Of a DNA stretch of 14,240 bases, positions 1-8,356 are shown piece by piece. Position 1 is the first letter of the stretch; every line of letters starts with the position of its first letter. Below the pieces are notes generated by a model, which saw nothing but the letters and a program-made list of their open reading frames with translations, searched no databases and was not told where the DNA came from. This DNA comes from Dethiosulfatibacter sp. (lineage in GTDB: Bacteria; Bacillota_A; Clostridia; Tissierellales; Dethiosulfatibacteraceae), in assembly GCA_019084435.1 (NCBI GenBank), contig JAHRFV010000268.1, positions 1 to 14,240 of the forward strand, in the 5' to 3' direction. The position numbers and the translations under genes were made by a program.

Positions 1-66
1 GCACTGTTAGTCATCGGATAAAAATAGTATACTCTGATGTTAATATAAGTGGTATCTATAAGTCAA

Positions 67-95
67 TTTATTTTTAGAATGTTGTGTGATATAAT
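67..95 (+). promoter_or_regulatory. Extended -10 promoter for the LytTR regulator gene
   Basis: A perfect TATAAT lies at 90-95 and is preceded by TGA at 87-89, giving an extended -10 element. The -35 position 17 bases upstream (TTTATT, 67-72) is weak, which is common when a TGn extension is present. Transcription would begin near 101-103, leaving only a short leader that contains the strong AAGGAGGT ribosome binding site at 105-112. This also argues against the upstream in-frame GTG at 49 as a start, because it would lie outside the transcript. Confidence 0.6.
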
Positions 96-120
96 TGGTC
101 ATACAAGGAGGTTGAATTAT

Positions 121-816
121 ATGGAATTTAACGTTTTAATTATAAACTCCAGCAAAAACCCAAAAATAAAAAGGAACCTTGAACGATATTTCTCGTCAAA
201 TGATTTAAACTGCAGGATTGAGGAGTTGATTAACGGTGATGAGATTGATCAACTATATGCCAGATATACTCCGGATCTGGTATTTCTGGACGATGATCAG
301 TCGGCAATTGCTTTATCTGATAAGATAAGGTCTTTGGAGGATAGCTCCACAATAGTTCTTATAACTGACAATGAGGATATTCGAAGGGAAGAGTTTCAGA
401 ACCATCTAGATGGCATTCTCTATAGACCATTGGAAGAAGAGGCTATCAATGGCCTATTAAACACATCTATTGAGAAGATGAAACGGGATCTTAAGTTATA
501 TATGTTTAAATATGAAGATAAGATGGTGATTATTTCCTATAAAGATATTTTTTATTTTCAAAAACAGTTATCCGGCGTGAAGATTCATTCCAAAAGAGGA
601 GAATTTAAATTTAAGGAAAGATTTAATAATCTTATAGAGACATTGGGCAGAACTGATTTTTTCATGTGTCATAAAGACTATATCATCAACCTGAAAAAAA
701 TTGAATCTGTTTCTGATAACAGCTGCAGATTGCATTTTATAGATTATGAAATACCAATATCGGGGAAGTTCAGGACCGATATGTTTAAAATGTTAGATAA
801 GAAATTACATACGTAA
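121..816 (+). CDS. LytTR-family response regulator with a degenerate receiver domain
   Basis: The protein has 231 residues and the AgrA/LytR layout: a receiver-like domain (about 1-118) followed by a LytTR DNA-binding domain (about 125-230). The LytTR part shows the usual pattern of DIFYF, KIHSKRGEF, DFFMCHKDYIINL and the closing IPISGKF. In the receiver the phospho-acceptor position is kept (DLVFLD, D57). However, the acidic pair that normally follows beta-strand 1 and binds magnesium is replaced by NSS (9-11), and the conserved lysine of the KP motif is R102 in YRP. It may therefore act without phosphorylation. The ATG at 121 is chosen because AAGGAGGT sits 8 bases upstream; a longer reading from GTG at 49 has no such support. 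It is followed 22 bases later by a flavoprotein gene, probably in the same transcript. No histidine kinase is seen in the window. The target genes are unknown. Confidence 0.85.
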   Translation: MEFNVLIINSSKNPKIKRNLERYFSSNDLNCRIEELINGDEIDQLYARYTPDLVFLDDDQSAIALSDKIRSLEDSSTIVLITDNEDIRREEFQNHLDGILYRPLEEEAINGLLNTSIEKMKRDLKLYMFKYEDKMVIISYKDIFYFQKQLSGVKIHSKRGEFKFKERFNNLIETLGRTDFFMCHKDYIINLKKIESVSDNSCRLHFIDYEIPISGKFRTDMFKMLDKKLHT

Positions 817-838
817 ATCTGGATTTAGGAGATAATGA

Positions 839-2068
839 ATGATTAGAGTTGGCATATTAGGTGGTGGTGCCTCCGGGATGGCAGCAGCAGTTGTAGCTTC
901 TAGAAATGGTGCAGATGTGACCATACTAGAGAAATTGGATCGTGTGGGTAAAAAGTTGCTGGCTACAGGTAACGGAAGGTGCAACTACACAAACGAAACA
1001 ATTGACATTAACAGGTATTACAGCAGTCATAGAGATTTATTGGAAGAATGCCTGAGCAATATTAGTAGTAAATCAACTATAGGTTTCTTCAACGAAATGG
1101 GTATTGAGCCTTATTATGATGAAACTGGGAAAGTATTTCCATATAGCTTGCAGGCATCCAGCATCCTTGAAGTACTTAGGGAAGAGTATCTCAGACATGG
1201 AACAAAGGAAATTTGTGGGCAAAGAATATTGGCTATTACCCCAATCAACAGAGCATATGTGGTTCGGACTGATTTAGCATCTTACGAATTTGATAGAGTC
1301 ATTGTAGCATTGGGTGGAAAAGCTTATGAGAGGCTGGGTTCTGATGGATCCGGCTTTGATTTGATGTCTGGATTAGGTTATGAGTTGTCAGACGTTTATC
1401 CAGCGCTGGTCAAGTTGAAAAGTGACTTTGTCCATCTACGAAGCCTAAAGGGTTTAAAAATCAATGCTTCTGTATCATTGTATGTAGATGAAGATTTAAC
1501 TTCAGAGGATTTTGGAGAGGTACTATTTGCTGATTATGGCGTATCAGGTCCTCCAATATTACAATTAAGTGGTATAGCTGTCAAACAAATCAATGAAGGA
1601 AAAAATCTCAGAATATCTTTAGATATGTTTCCTACCATCAGTAGGAATGACATGTATGAGATGTTGAGTGACCGGTTCATCAATCTGAAGCACAAATCTC
1701 TAATTGATAGCTTGGTGGGATTGATTAACAAGAGGATGATAATACCATTGCTGAAAGAAGCAGGGATAGATGATTTTTTGCAGAAACCGACTAAAATGAA
1801 TCGAAAACAAATTTACGCTATCATAAAAGAGTTTAAAGACCTTCAATTAAACATCACCGGCTTTCATTCATGGGCAGATGCTCAAGTAACCGCAGGTGGC
1901 GTGTTGCTGACAGAAATCAATCCCCAGACAATGGAATCATGTCATCATGAAAACCTTTATGTTACAGGTGAAATACTTGATGTTTACGGTGATTGTGGCG
2001 GTTTTAACCTGCATTGGGCATGGAATACCGGTATCAAGGCCGGATACCACAGCGCATTGACCCGGTGA
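839..2068 (+). CDS. HI0933/BaiN-family FAD-dependent oxidoreductase
   Basis: This 409-residue flavoprotein belongs to the HI0933-like family, which includes E. coli YhiN and clostridial BaiN and is often annotated as an aminoacetone oxidase family FAD-binding enzyme. The N-terminus carries the dinucleotide-binding motif GILGGGASG (residues 5-13), with E31 at the end of the second beta strand and the family signature LLATGNGRCNYTN just after it. The C-terminus has the second signature, AGGV...TMES...NLYVTGEILDVYGDCGGFNLHWAWNTG, which closes the FAD site. The length is typical of the family and no residue looks broken. The ATG at 839 is preceded by TAGGAGA at 826-832. It follows the LytTR gene by 22 bases and is likely co-transcribed with it. 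The physiological substrate of most family members is unsettled, so I give no gene symbol. It is probably cytosolic, since no signal peptide is present. Confidence 0.9.
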   Translation: MIRVGILGGGASGMAAAVVASRNGADVTILEKLDRVGKKLLATGNGRCNYTNETIDINRYYSSHRDLLEECLSNISSKSTIGFFNEMGIEPYYDETGKVFPYSLQASSILEVLREEYLRHGTKEICGQRILAITPINRAYVVRTDLASYEFDRVIVALGGKAYERLGSDGSGFDLMSGLGYELSDVYPALVKLKSDFVHLRSLKGLKINASVSLYVDEDLTSEDFGEVLFADYGVSGPPILQLSGIAVKQINEGKNLRISLDMFPTISRNDMYEMLSDRFINLKHKSLIDSLVGLINKRMIIPLLKEAGIDDFLQKPTKMNRKQIYAIIKEFKDLQLNITGFHSWADAQVTAGGVLLTEINPQTMESCHHENLYVTGEILDVYGDCGGFNLHWAWNTGIKAGYHSALTR

Positions 2069-2136
2069 CTTGTAAAAACATCAAAAAAATGATAAAATTA
2101 AAATTTGGAAAAATCAAACTATTAAGCGTTTACAAG
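2069..2136. repeat. Separated 8-bp inverted repeat around the secA promoter
   Basis: CTTGTAAA at 2069-2076 is the exact reverse complement of TTTACAAG at 2129-2136. The left copy covers the -35 element and the right copy lies in the leader about 24 bases before the secA start. The 52-base gap makes it a poor RNA hairpin. It could be a pair of half-operators or chance in AT-rich DNA. Confidence 0.3.
2070..2098 (+). promoter_or_regulatory. Sigma-A type promoter for secA-prfB-tex
   Basis: TTGTAA (2070-2075) and TAAAAT (2093-2098) are separated by 17 bases, matching the housekeeping consensus at four of six and five of six positions. It begins just after the preceding stop codon and leaves a leader of about 55 bases before the secA start at 2160. 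No hairpin terminator is seen between the flavoprotein gene and this promoter, so some read-through from upstream is also possible. Confidence 0.6.
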
Positions 2137-2159
2137 ACGAATTAGGCAAAGGTGGAAAA

Positions 2160-4901
2160 ATGAAAAATTTATTTGAAAAACTACTCGGGTCTTACTCTGG
2201 AAGAGAGATCAAGCGAATAGACCCTATAGCAAAAAAAGTCATGGCTTTAGAATCAGAAATTGAAGCCTTGTCAGATCATGATTTGAAGGAAAAAACCCTG
2301 GAGTTTAAAGAAAGATTGGCTTCTGGAGAGTCAGTCGACGACATATTACCAGAAGCATATGCTGTCGTAAGAGAAGCCTCATGGCGTGTACTAGGTATGA
2401 AGCACTATGAAGTGCAAGTCATTGGTGGTATCATACTGCATCAAGGAAGAATTGCTGAAATGAAAACCGGTGAAGGTAAGACACTTGTTGCAACATTACC
2501 TGTTTATCTCAATGCGCTATTAGGTAAAGGTGTGCACGTTGTTACGGTCAATGATTATCTAGCACAAAGAGATAAGGACTGGATGGGTAAGGTCTACAGT
2601 TTCTTAGGTCTCACAGTTGGCTGCATCGTCCATGGGCTGAGCAATGAAGAAAGAAGAAAACAATATAGTTGTGATGTAACTTATGGAACAAATAACGAAT
2701 TTGGATTTGACTATTTAAGAGATAATATGGTAGTCAGGAAAGAAGACATGGTGCAACAAGCACTTAATTTCTGTATCATTGATGAGGTTGACAGTATTCT
2801 GATAGATGAAGCCAGAACGCCTCTGATCATATCTGGCGAAGGGGATAAATCCACAGATCTTTATCACCAAGCCAATTCATTTGCAAATGGATTGCGTGGA
2901 AGAGTCCAGGATCCCGATGAGCAAATGAGCAAGATGGAAATGATGATGGGCAATTTTAAAGAAGAAACGGTTGACTATGTCATTGACGAAAAAGGAAAGA
3001 ATGTAACCTTGACGGAAAAAGGAATCAGCAAGGCCGAGAAATTCTTTGGCATAGAAAACCTGGCTGATGAGCAAAGCATGGAAATCTCACACCATATCAA
3101 CCAGGCTTTAAAGGCCCATAGCATCATGAAGAATGATATAGATTATATTGTCAAGGATGGCGAGATTCTAATCGTTGATGAGTTCACAGGCAGGCTGATG
3201 TATGGCAGAAGATTCTCGAAAGGTTTACACCAGGCTATCGAGGCTAAGGAAGGCATGGACGTTAGAAGGGAGTCAAAGACACTTGCAACTATAACCTTTC
3301 AAAATTATTTTAGAATGTATAAAAAGCTCTCAGGTATGACCGGAACGGCGAAGACTGAAGAGAATGAATTCAGAGAAATCTATGGCGTTGATGTTATAGA
3401 GATTCCGACTAATGAACAGGTCATCAGAGAAGATCAGGCTGATGTGATATATAAGACGGAAGAAGCAAAATTCAGGGCTGTTATCGAAGAGATTCAGGAA
3501 AGATACAAGAAAGGCCAGCCTGTACTGGTAGGTACAATTTCTATAGAGAAGTCCGAGTATCTAAGTAAACTACTGAAAAAAACAAATATACCACATACTG
3601 TATTGAACGCTAAAAACCATGAAAAAGAGGCTGAGATTGTCGCACAGGCAGGACGTTTTGGAGCGGTGACAATAGCAACCAACATGGCAGGTCGTGGTAC
3701 AGATATTGTTTTGGGTGGAAATCCCGAATATATAGCCAGAACCAAGATAAAAGGTATTTTAAGCGAAGAAATCGCTGCAAAAGCAGATGGCTATGATGAG
3801 ACAGATGATGAAGAAATCAATAACGCAAGAAAGCTATATAAGGAATATCTAACCAGGTCTAAGGAAGAGATCAAGGATGACAATGAGAAGGTGCTAAAAG
3901 CCGGTGGTCTCAGCATCATAGGAACAGAACGACATGAATCCAGAAGGATTGATAATCAGTTGAGAGGCCGTGCCGGTAGACAAGGAGACCCTGGAACATC
4001 CAAGTTTTATATATCTCTGGATGATGATCTCATGAGACTTTTTGCAGGAGACAAGGTCAAATCGATGGTCAATACTTTGGGATTGCCTGATGATGAAGCA
4101 TTGCAGCACGGCATGCTCACCAAGACCATAGAAACAGCACAAGGAAGAGTCGAGGGCAGAAACTTCAACATCAGAAAGCATGTATTGCAATATGACAATG
4201 TCATGAACAAGCAAAGGGAAGTTATCTATTCAGAAAGAAGAAAGGTTCTGATGGGAGAAGACCTGAGAGAGCATGTCATGTCAATGGTCAATGAGCAGAT
4301 TGCAACACTGATTTCGAAATATGCCTCAGACAAATATCCTGAGAACTGGGATTTGACAGGCTATGAAGAGGCTCTTACAGCCTTGTTCGGACCACGAATT
4401 AAGCTCAATATAGATAATATTGAGGAGTTGGACCTTGCCAAGCTGACAGAGGTTTCGGGGAATCTTGCTGAAAAAATCTACAAAATGAAAGAAGATGAGT
4501 TTGGTGAGGAACAATTCCGTGAAGTTGAAAGGATTGTATTGCTTAAAACCGTTGATACCAAATGGATGGATCATATTGATGCCATGGATGAACTCAGACA
4601 GGGTATTGGTTTAAGAGCCATGGGAAACGAAGATCCAGTTAGAGCTTATCAGCAGGAAGGATTTGACATGTTCCAGGAAATGATCAATATGATTCAGGAA
4701 GATACAGTTAAGTTCCTTTATAGGGTGAGACCTCAAGAAAAACTACAACGAACAAAGGTTGCAAAAGAATTGGGAACTAATCTGAGCGGTGAATCAACGA
4801 AACAAAAAACAGTCGTAAAAGGCGAGAAAATTGGAAGAAATGATCCCTGCCCATGTGGCAGCGGGAAAAAATATAAAAAGTGCTGCGGACAAAACAGCTA
4901 A
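2160..4901 (+). CDS. secA: Preprotein translocase ATPase SecA
   Basis: SecA is the motor ATPase that drives secretory proteins through the SecYEG channel. This copy has 913 residues, normal for a full-length SecA. Visible landmarks, in order: the Walker A motif MKTGEGKT (101-108, K107); the preprotein cross-linking region from about residue 225; the DEAD-type Walker B stretch [15 protein letters not shown] (206-220); the second nucleotide-binding fold with [14 protein letters not shown] and the arginine-rich [23 protein letters not shown]; the helical scaffold and wing regions; and a C-terminal zinc-binding tail with the pattern C-x-C-x8-C-C (C897, C899, C908, C909), which normally contacts ribosomes or SecB-like partners. 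The ATG at 2160 follows AAAGGTGG at 2148-2155. It has its own promoter and is followed 27 bases later by prfB. The intact zinc tail, the length and the lack of accessory Sec gene signatures suggest the housekeeping SecA rather than a SecA2 paralogue. Confidence 0.98.
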   Translation: MKNLFEKLLGSYSGREIKRIDPIAKKVMALESEIEALSDHDLKEKTLEFKERLASGESVDDILPEAYAVVREASWRVLGMKHYEVQVIGGIILHQGRIAEMKTGEGKTLVATLPVYLNALLGKGVHVVTVNDYLAQRDKDWMGKVYSFLGLTVGCIVHGLSNEERRKQYSCDVTYGTNNEFGFDYLRDNMVVRKEDMVQQALNFCIIDEVDSILIDEARTPLIISGEGDKSTDLYHQANSFANGLRGRVQDPDEQMSKMEMMMGNFKEETVDYVIDEKGKNVTLTEKGISKAEKFFGIENLADEQSMEISHHINQALKAHSIMKNDIDYIVKDGEILIVDEFTGRLMYGRRFSKGLHQAIEAKEGMDVRRESKTLATITFQNYFRMYKKLSGMTGTAKTEENEFREIYGVDVIEIPTNEQVIREDQADVIYKTEEAKFRAVIEEIQERYKKGQPVLVGTISIEKSEYLSKLLKKTNIPHTVLNAKNHEKEAEIVAQAGRFGAVTIATNMAGRGTDIVLGGNPEYIARTKIKGILSEEIAAKADGYDETDDEEINNARKLYKEYLTRSKEEIKDDNEKVLKAGGLSIIGTERHESRRIDNQLRGRAGRQGDPGTSKFYISLDDDLMRLFAGDKVKSMVNTLGLPDDEALQHGMLTKTIETAQGRVEGRNFNIRKHVLQYDNVMNKQREVIYSERRKVLMGEDLREHVMSMVNEQIATLISKYASDKYPENWDLTGYEEALTALFGPRIKLNIDNIEELDLAKLTEVSGNLAEKIYKMKEDEFGEEQFREVERIVLLKTVDTKWMDHIDAMDELRQGIGLRAMGNEDPVRAYQQEGFDMFQEMINMIQEDTVKFLYRVRPQEKLQRTKVAKELGTNLSGESTKQKTVVKGEKIGRNDPCPCGSGKKYKKCCGQNS

Positions 4902-4928
4902 AAAATTCATATTAGGAGTTGATGAGAA

Positions 4929-6033
4929 ATGATTGATTTGTATCAGTACAATGAAAAACTGAAATATTTCAGAGTTATTTTGGATGAGGTAGGTGTTTCT
5001 CTTTGACGTCTCCAAACTTGAAGAGATGAAAAAGAGTTATGAGAGGGAGATGCAAAACCCTGACTTCTGGAACGATGTAGAAAGAGGCCAGAATATATCC
5101 CAGAGTTTAAAAATAGTTAATGATAAGATAAATCAGGTTTTCCAGATCCAAGACAAGGTTGAAGAAGTTGAAGTGATGATTCAATTGATAGAGGAAGAGA
5201 ACGACGAAAGCTATGTAACAGAATTAAACGCCCTGATTAAATCAACTGAAAAAGAACTAGAGGCCTTTAAACTCAAAACCTTGTTAAATGGGAAATACGA
5301 TAAGAATAACGCCATATTATCCATACATGCAGGAGCTGGAGGCACTGAAGCCCAGGACTGGGCAGAAATGCTGATGCGAATGTATCTGAGATGGGCAGAA
5401 AAAAATCAGTATAAGACAGAGATACTGGATATATTATCCGATACTGAGGCTGGTATCAAGAGTGTTGCTATAATGATTCAAGGTGAATATGCCTATGGTT
5501 ATCTGATGGCTGAAAAAGGTGTTCACCGATTGGTACGTATATCACCATTTGATTCTGCAAAGAAGAGACATACCTCCTTTGCATCCGTCGACATTATGCC
5601 TGAGATTGATGATGATACGGAGATAGACATCAATCCTGTTGACTTGAAAATAGACACCTATAGAGCAAGCGGCGCCGGAGGACAGCATGTTAACACAACA
5701 GACTCAGCAGTTAGGATTACGCATATTCCAACAGGCGTAATGGTTTCATGTCAAAACGAGAGATCCCAGCACAAGAATAAAGCAACAGCAATGAAAATGC
5801 TAATGGCAAAATTGATTGAAATTAAAGAAGAAGAACAGAAGGATGAAATAGACGATATACAGGGCAAGTACAATCAGATAGCCTGGGGAAGCCAAATTCG
5901 ATCATATGTTTTTCATCCCTACAGCATGGTTAAAGATCATAGAACCAACGCAGAAAAGGGAAATGTTCAGGCTGTGATGGATGGGGATATCGATTTATTC
6001 ATCAATGAATACTTGAAGGCTAAAAGTAAATAG
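4929..6033 (+). CDS. prfB: Peptide chain release factor 2 (RF2), with +1 programmed frameshift
   Basis: RF2 reads UGA and UAA stop codons and releases the finished peptide. The gene is split over two frames. Frame one runs from the ATG at 4929 (AGGAG at 4914-4918) for 25 codons to CTT at 5001-5003 and then meets TGA at 5004-5006. Skipping base 5004 joins it to GAC at 5005 and the remaining 342 codons. The joined protein has 367 residues, the usual RF2 length. The SPF tripeptide that recognises stop codons falls at 206-208 and the catalytic GGQ at 250-252, close to the E. coli positions. A reading that starts at the GTG at 4993 would give only 346 residues, lose the true N-terminus and hide the control site, so it should not be used. 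It sits between secA and tex with short gaps, so it is probably in their operon. Confidence 0.96.
4986..5007 (+). promoter_or_regulatory. RF2 autoregulatory +1 frameshift site
   Basis: The in-frame codons read GAG GTA GGT GTT TCT CTT TGA, followed by C. CTT TGA C at 5001-5007 is the classic RF2 recoding heptamer: when RF2 is scarce the ribosome pauses at TGA, the P-site tRNA slips from CTT to TTT, and GAC is read next. A purine-rich Shine-Dalgarno-like stretch (GAGGTAGGTG, 4986-4995) lies upstream, but its end is 5 bases before CTT, looser than the 3-base spacing of E. coli. TGA-C is also a weak termination context, as expected. Confidence 0.93.
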
Positions 6034-6051
6034 ATTAATCAGGAGCAGAGT

Positions 6052-8325
6052 ATGAATATTATTCAAAGATTATGTAAAGAATTTAATTTACAGGAGTATC
6101 AGGTAAAGAACACGCTTGAGATGATAGATGAAGGCAATACTATCCCATTTATCGCCAGATATAGAAAAGAGAAAACCGGGTCACTGGACGATGTGGTTTT
6201 AAGAGATTTGGATGAACGATTGGCTTATCTTAGGAATCTGGAGACACGTAAGAATGAAGTAATCAGATTGATTGATGAACAAGAAAAGCTAACTGATGAG
6301 TTAAGAGAAGAAATTCTATCATCCGAGGTTCTTCAAAGGGTAGAAGACTTGTACAGACCCTATAAGCAAAAAAAGAAAACAAGAGCGACAATGGCAAAAG
6401 CTAAAGGTCTGGAACCTTTGGCTACTATAATCATAAATCAGAAAATGGAATCAGGTAATCTGGAAGAGATAGCATCACCTTACCTTAATGACGAGGTAGA
6501 GACTATAAATGATGCCTATCAAGGTGCTATGGACATAATTGCTGAAACAGTATCTGACAATGCTGATTTCAGAGAAAAAATCAGAGAACTTTATCTAAAT
6601 AATGGAATCATTCATACTGAAGCGACAGATGATTCAGAGTCATCTGTGTTTGAGATGTATTATAAGTTTCAGGAAGAGCTCAGTAAAATTGCAAATCATA
6701 GGATACTTGCCATTAATCGTGGAGAAAACGAAAAGAAGTTGAAAGTTACCGTCGCTTCTCCAGACGATCAAGTCGTCGCATATCTCAAAAGAAGTGTAAT
6801 CAAAAACGATAAAGCTATAACAACCGGTTATCTCAATGATGCAATAGAGGATTCTTATAAAAGGCTTATTGTACCCTCAGTGACAAGGGAAGTCAGAAAC
6901 ATTCTGACTGAAAGAGCGGAAGAAGAAGCTATAAAAGTATTCGGACAAAACACGAAAAATCTTCTGCTTGTACCACCAACAAAAAATGCAAGGGTATTAG
7001 CTATAGACCCATCTTTTAGAACAGGATGCAAATTGACAGCACTTGATGACACAGGCAAACTGCTTGAATACACAACCATTTATCCCAATGAACCACAAAA
7101 TGAGGTTGTAAAATCCAAGAAAATCATAAAGGAATTAGTAGCTAAATATGACCTTAATTTGATCAGTATAGGGAACGGCACCGCATCAAGGGAAACCGAA
7201 ATGCTGATTGCAGAAATTATTAAGGAAATGGATAAAGAGGTATCTTACACCATAGTTAGCGAAGCTGGTGCATCAGTTTATTCAGCCTCCAAAATAGCGC
7301 ATGAGGAATACCCGGATATTGATGTGTCTATCAGAGGTGCTATTTCTATTGGAAGAAGACTACAGGATCCATTGGCAGAACTCGTTAAGATTGATCCGAA
7401 GAGCATTGGAGTCGGTCAATACCAGCATGACGTCAATCAGCCCAAGCTGGCTAAAGCATTGGACGGTGTAGTGGAGGATTGTGTTAATAGCGTAGGCGTT
7501 GATCTGAATACAGCATCCTTTTCTTTGCTCCAGCATATAGCGGGTGTTAACAAAACAGTCGCTAAAAATATTGTCAAGCATAGAGAAGAAAACGGTAAAT
7601 TTCATAGCAGAGATGAGCTTAAAACTGTCAGTCGTTTGGGAGATAAGGTTTATGAACAATGTGCAGGATTCCTAAGGATTTCAGAAGGCGAGAATTATCT
7701 GGACAAAACAGCAGTTCACCCGGAATCCTACGAAACAGCAAATCGCCTGATTGAGAAATTGGGTTATGATTTTGAAAATCTCAAAGAACTAAAGTTCAAC
7801 GATATCAATCAAAGAATACTAAAAATTGAGATAAAAGAGAAGAAGCAGAATCTGGAAATCAAAGGAGATCGCGTTGTTAAAAGTCTCCAGGATTTAGGCA
7901 AGCTTCAAATTAATCAAAAGAAGAAATCCACGAAGGAATTGTACGATGAAAGAATCGAATGGCTAGCTGCGGAGTTGAGTGTCGGCATTCCAACATTGAC
8001 AGATATTATAGAAGAATTAAAAAGACCGGGTAGAGACCCTAGGGATGAGATGCATAAACCGATTTTCAGAAGTGATGTTTTAAAAATCGAAGATCTAAGA
8101 CCAGGAATGATGGTAACCGGTACAGTCAGAAATGTGGTCGACTTTGGTGCTTTCGTGGATATTGGTGTCAAACAGGACGGACTGATTCATATTTCTCAAT
8201 TGAGTGATAAATACATCAAGTCGGCTATGTCAGAAGTGCAGGTAGGGGATACAGTGACAGCTAGAATAATCGATATAGACGCTAAAAGAAGTAGAATATC
8301 ACTATCTTTAAAAAAAGAGAAATAG
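6052..8325 (+). CDS. tex: Tex family transcription accessory / RNA-binding protein
   Basis: The protein has 757 residues and the full Tex architecture: an N-terminal helical Tex domain (IPFIARYRKEKTGSLDD near residues 32-48), an RNase H-like YqgF domain beginning near residue 314 (VLAIDPSFRTGCKL), a helix-hairpin-helix segment near 490-550 (HIAGVNKTVAKNIV and FHSRDELKTVSRLG), and a C-terminal S1 RNA-binding domain from about 680 (GMMVTGTVRNVVDFGAFVDIG ... RISLSLKKEK). Tex proteins bind nucleic acid and associate with the transcription machinery, and are linked to toxin gene expression and stress tolerance in some species. The exact role here cannot be read from sequence. The ATG at 6052 has AGGAG at 6041-6045 and lies 18 bases after prfB, so it is likely the last gene of that operon. 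A hairpin terminator begins 2 bases after its stop codon. Confidence 0.95.
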   Translation: MNIIQRLCKEFNLQEYQVKNTLEMIDEGNTIPFIARYRKEKTGSLDDVVLRDLDERLAYLRNLETRKNEVIRLIDEQEKLTDELREEILSSEVLQRVEDLYRPYKQKKKTRATMAKAKGLEPLATIIINQKMESGNLEEIASPYLNDEVETINDAYQGAMDIIAETVSDNADFREKIRELYLNNGIIHTEATDDSESSVFEMYYKFQEELSKIANHRILAINRGENEKKLKVTVASPDDQVVAYLKRSVIKNDKAITTGYLNDAIEDSYKRLIVPSVTREVRNILTERAEEEAIKVFGQNTKNLLLVPPTKNARVLAIDPSFRTGCKLTALDDTGKLLEYTTIYPNEPQNEVVKSKKIIKELVAKYDLNLISIGNGTASRETEMLIAEIIKEMDKEVSYTIVSEAGASVYSASKIAHEEYPDIDVSIRGAISIGRRLQDPLAELVKIDPKSIGVGQYQHDVNQPKLAKALDGVVEDCVNSVGVDLNTASFSLLQHIAGVNKTVAKNIVKHREENGKFHSRDELKTVSRLGDKVYEQCAGFLRISEGENYLDKTAVHPESYETANRLIEKLGYDFENLKELKFNDINQRILKIEIKEKKQNLEIKGDRVVKSLQDLGKLQINQKKKSTKELYDERIEWLAAELSVGIPTLTDIIEELKRPGRDPRDEMHKPIFRSDVLKIEDLRPGMMVTGTVRNVVDFGAFVDIGVKQDGLIHISQLSDKYIKSAMSEVQVGDTVTARIIDIDAKRSRISLSLKKEK

Positions 8326-8327
8326 AT

Positions 8328-8356
8328 AAAAAAATTCCCAATCGGGAATTTTTTTT
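8328..8356. terminator. Bidirectional intrinsic terminator between tex and apbE
   Basis: AAAAAAATTCCC (8328-8339) pairs with GGGAATTTTTTT (8344-8355) around the four-base loop AATC. On the plus strand the stem runs into a T-tract and serves tex. On the minus strand the A-tract becomes a T-tract and serves the convergent apbE gene, whose stop codon (8355-8357) overlaps the hairpin edge. Both ends of the convergent pair therefore share one compact element. Confidence 0.88.

Noticed and set aside
28..33. TATACT as a second -10 element near the window start.
   Set aside because: No acceptable -35 lies at 16-18 bases upstream, and it may belong to sequence outside the window.
49..120. Longer start (GTG at 49) for the LytTR regulator, adding 24 residues.
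   Set aside because: No ribosome binding site precedes it, the predicted promoter lies inside this stretch, and an ideal AAGGAGGT precedes the ATG at 121, where receiver-domain homology would begin.
2069..2110. A terminator between the flavoprotein gene and secA.
   Set aside because: The stretch has A-runs but no hairpin followed by a T-tract on the plus strand.
4993..5004. GTG at 4993 as the start of prfB.
   Set aside because: It would delete the conserved RF2 N-terminus; the CTT TGA C recoding site and the upstream ATG with AGGAG explain the gene better.
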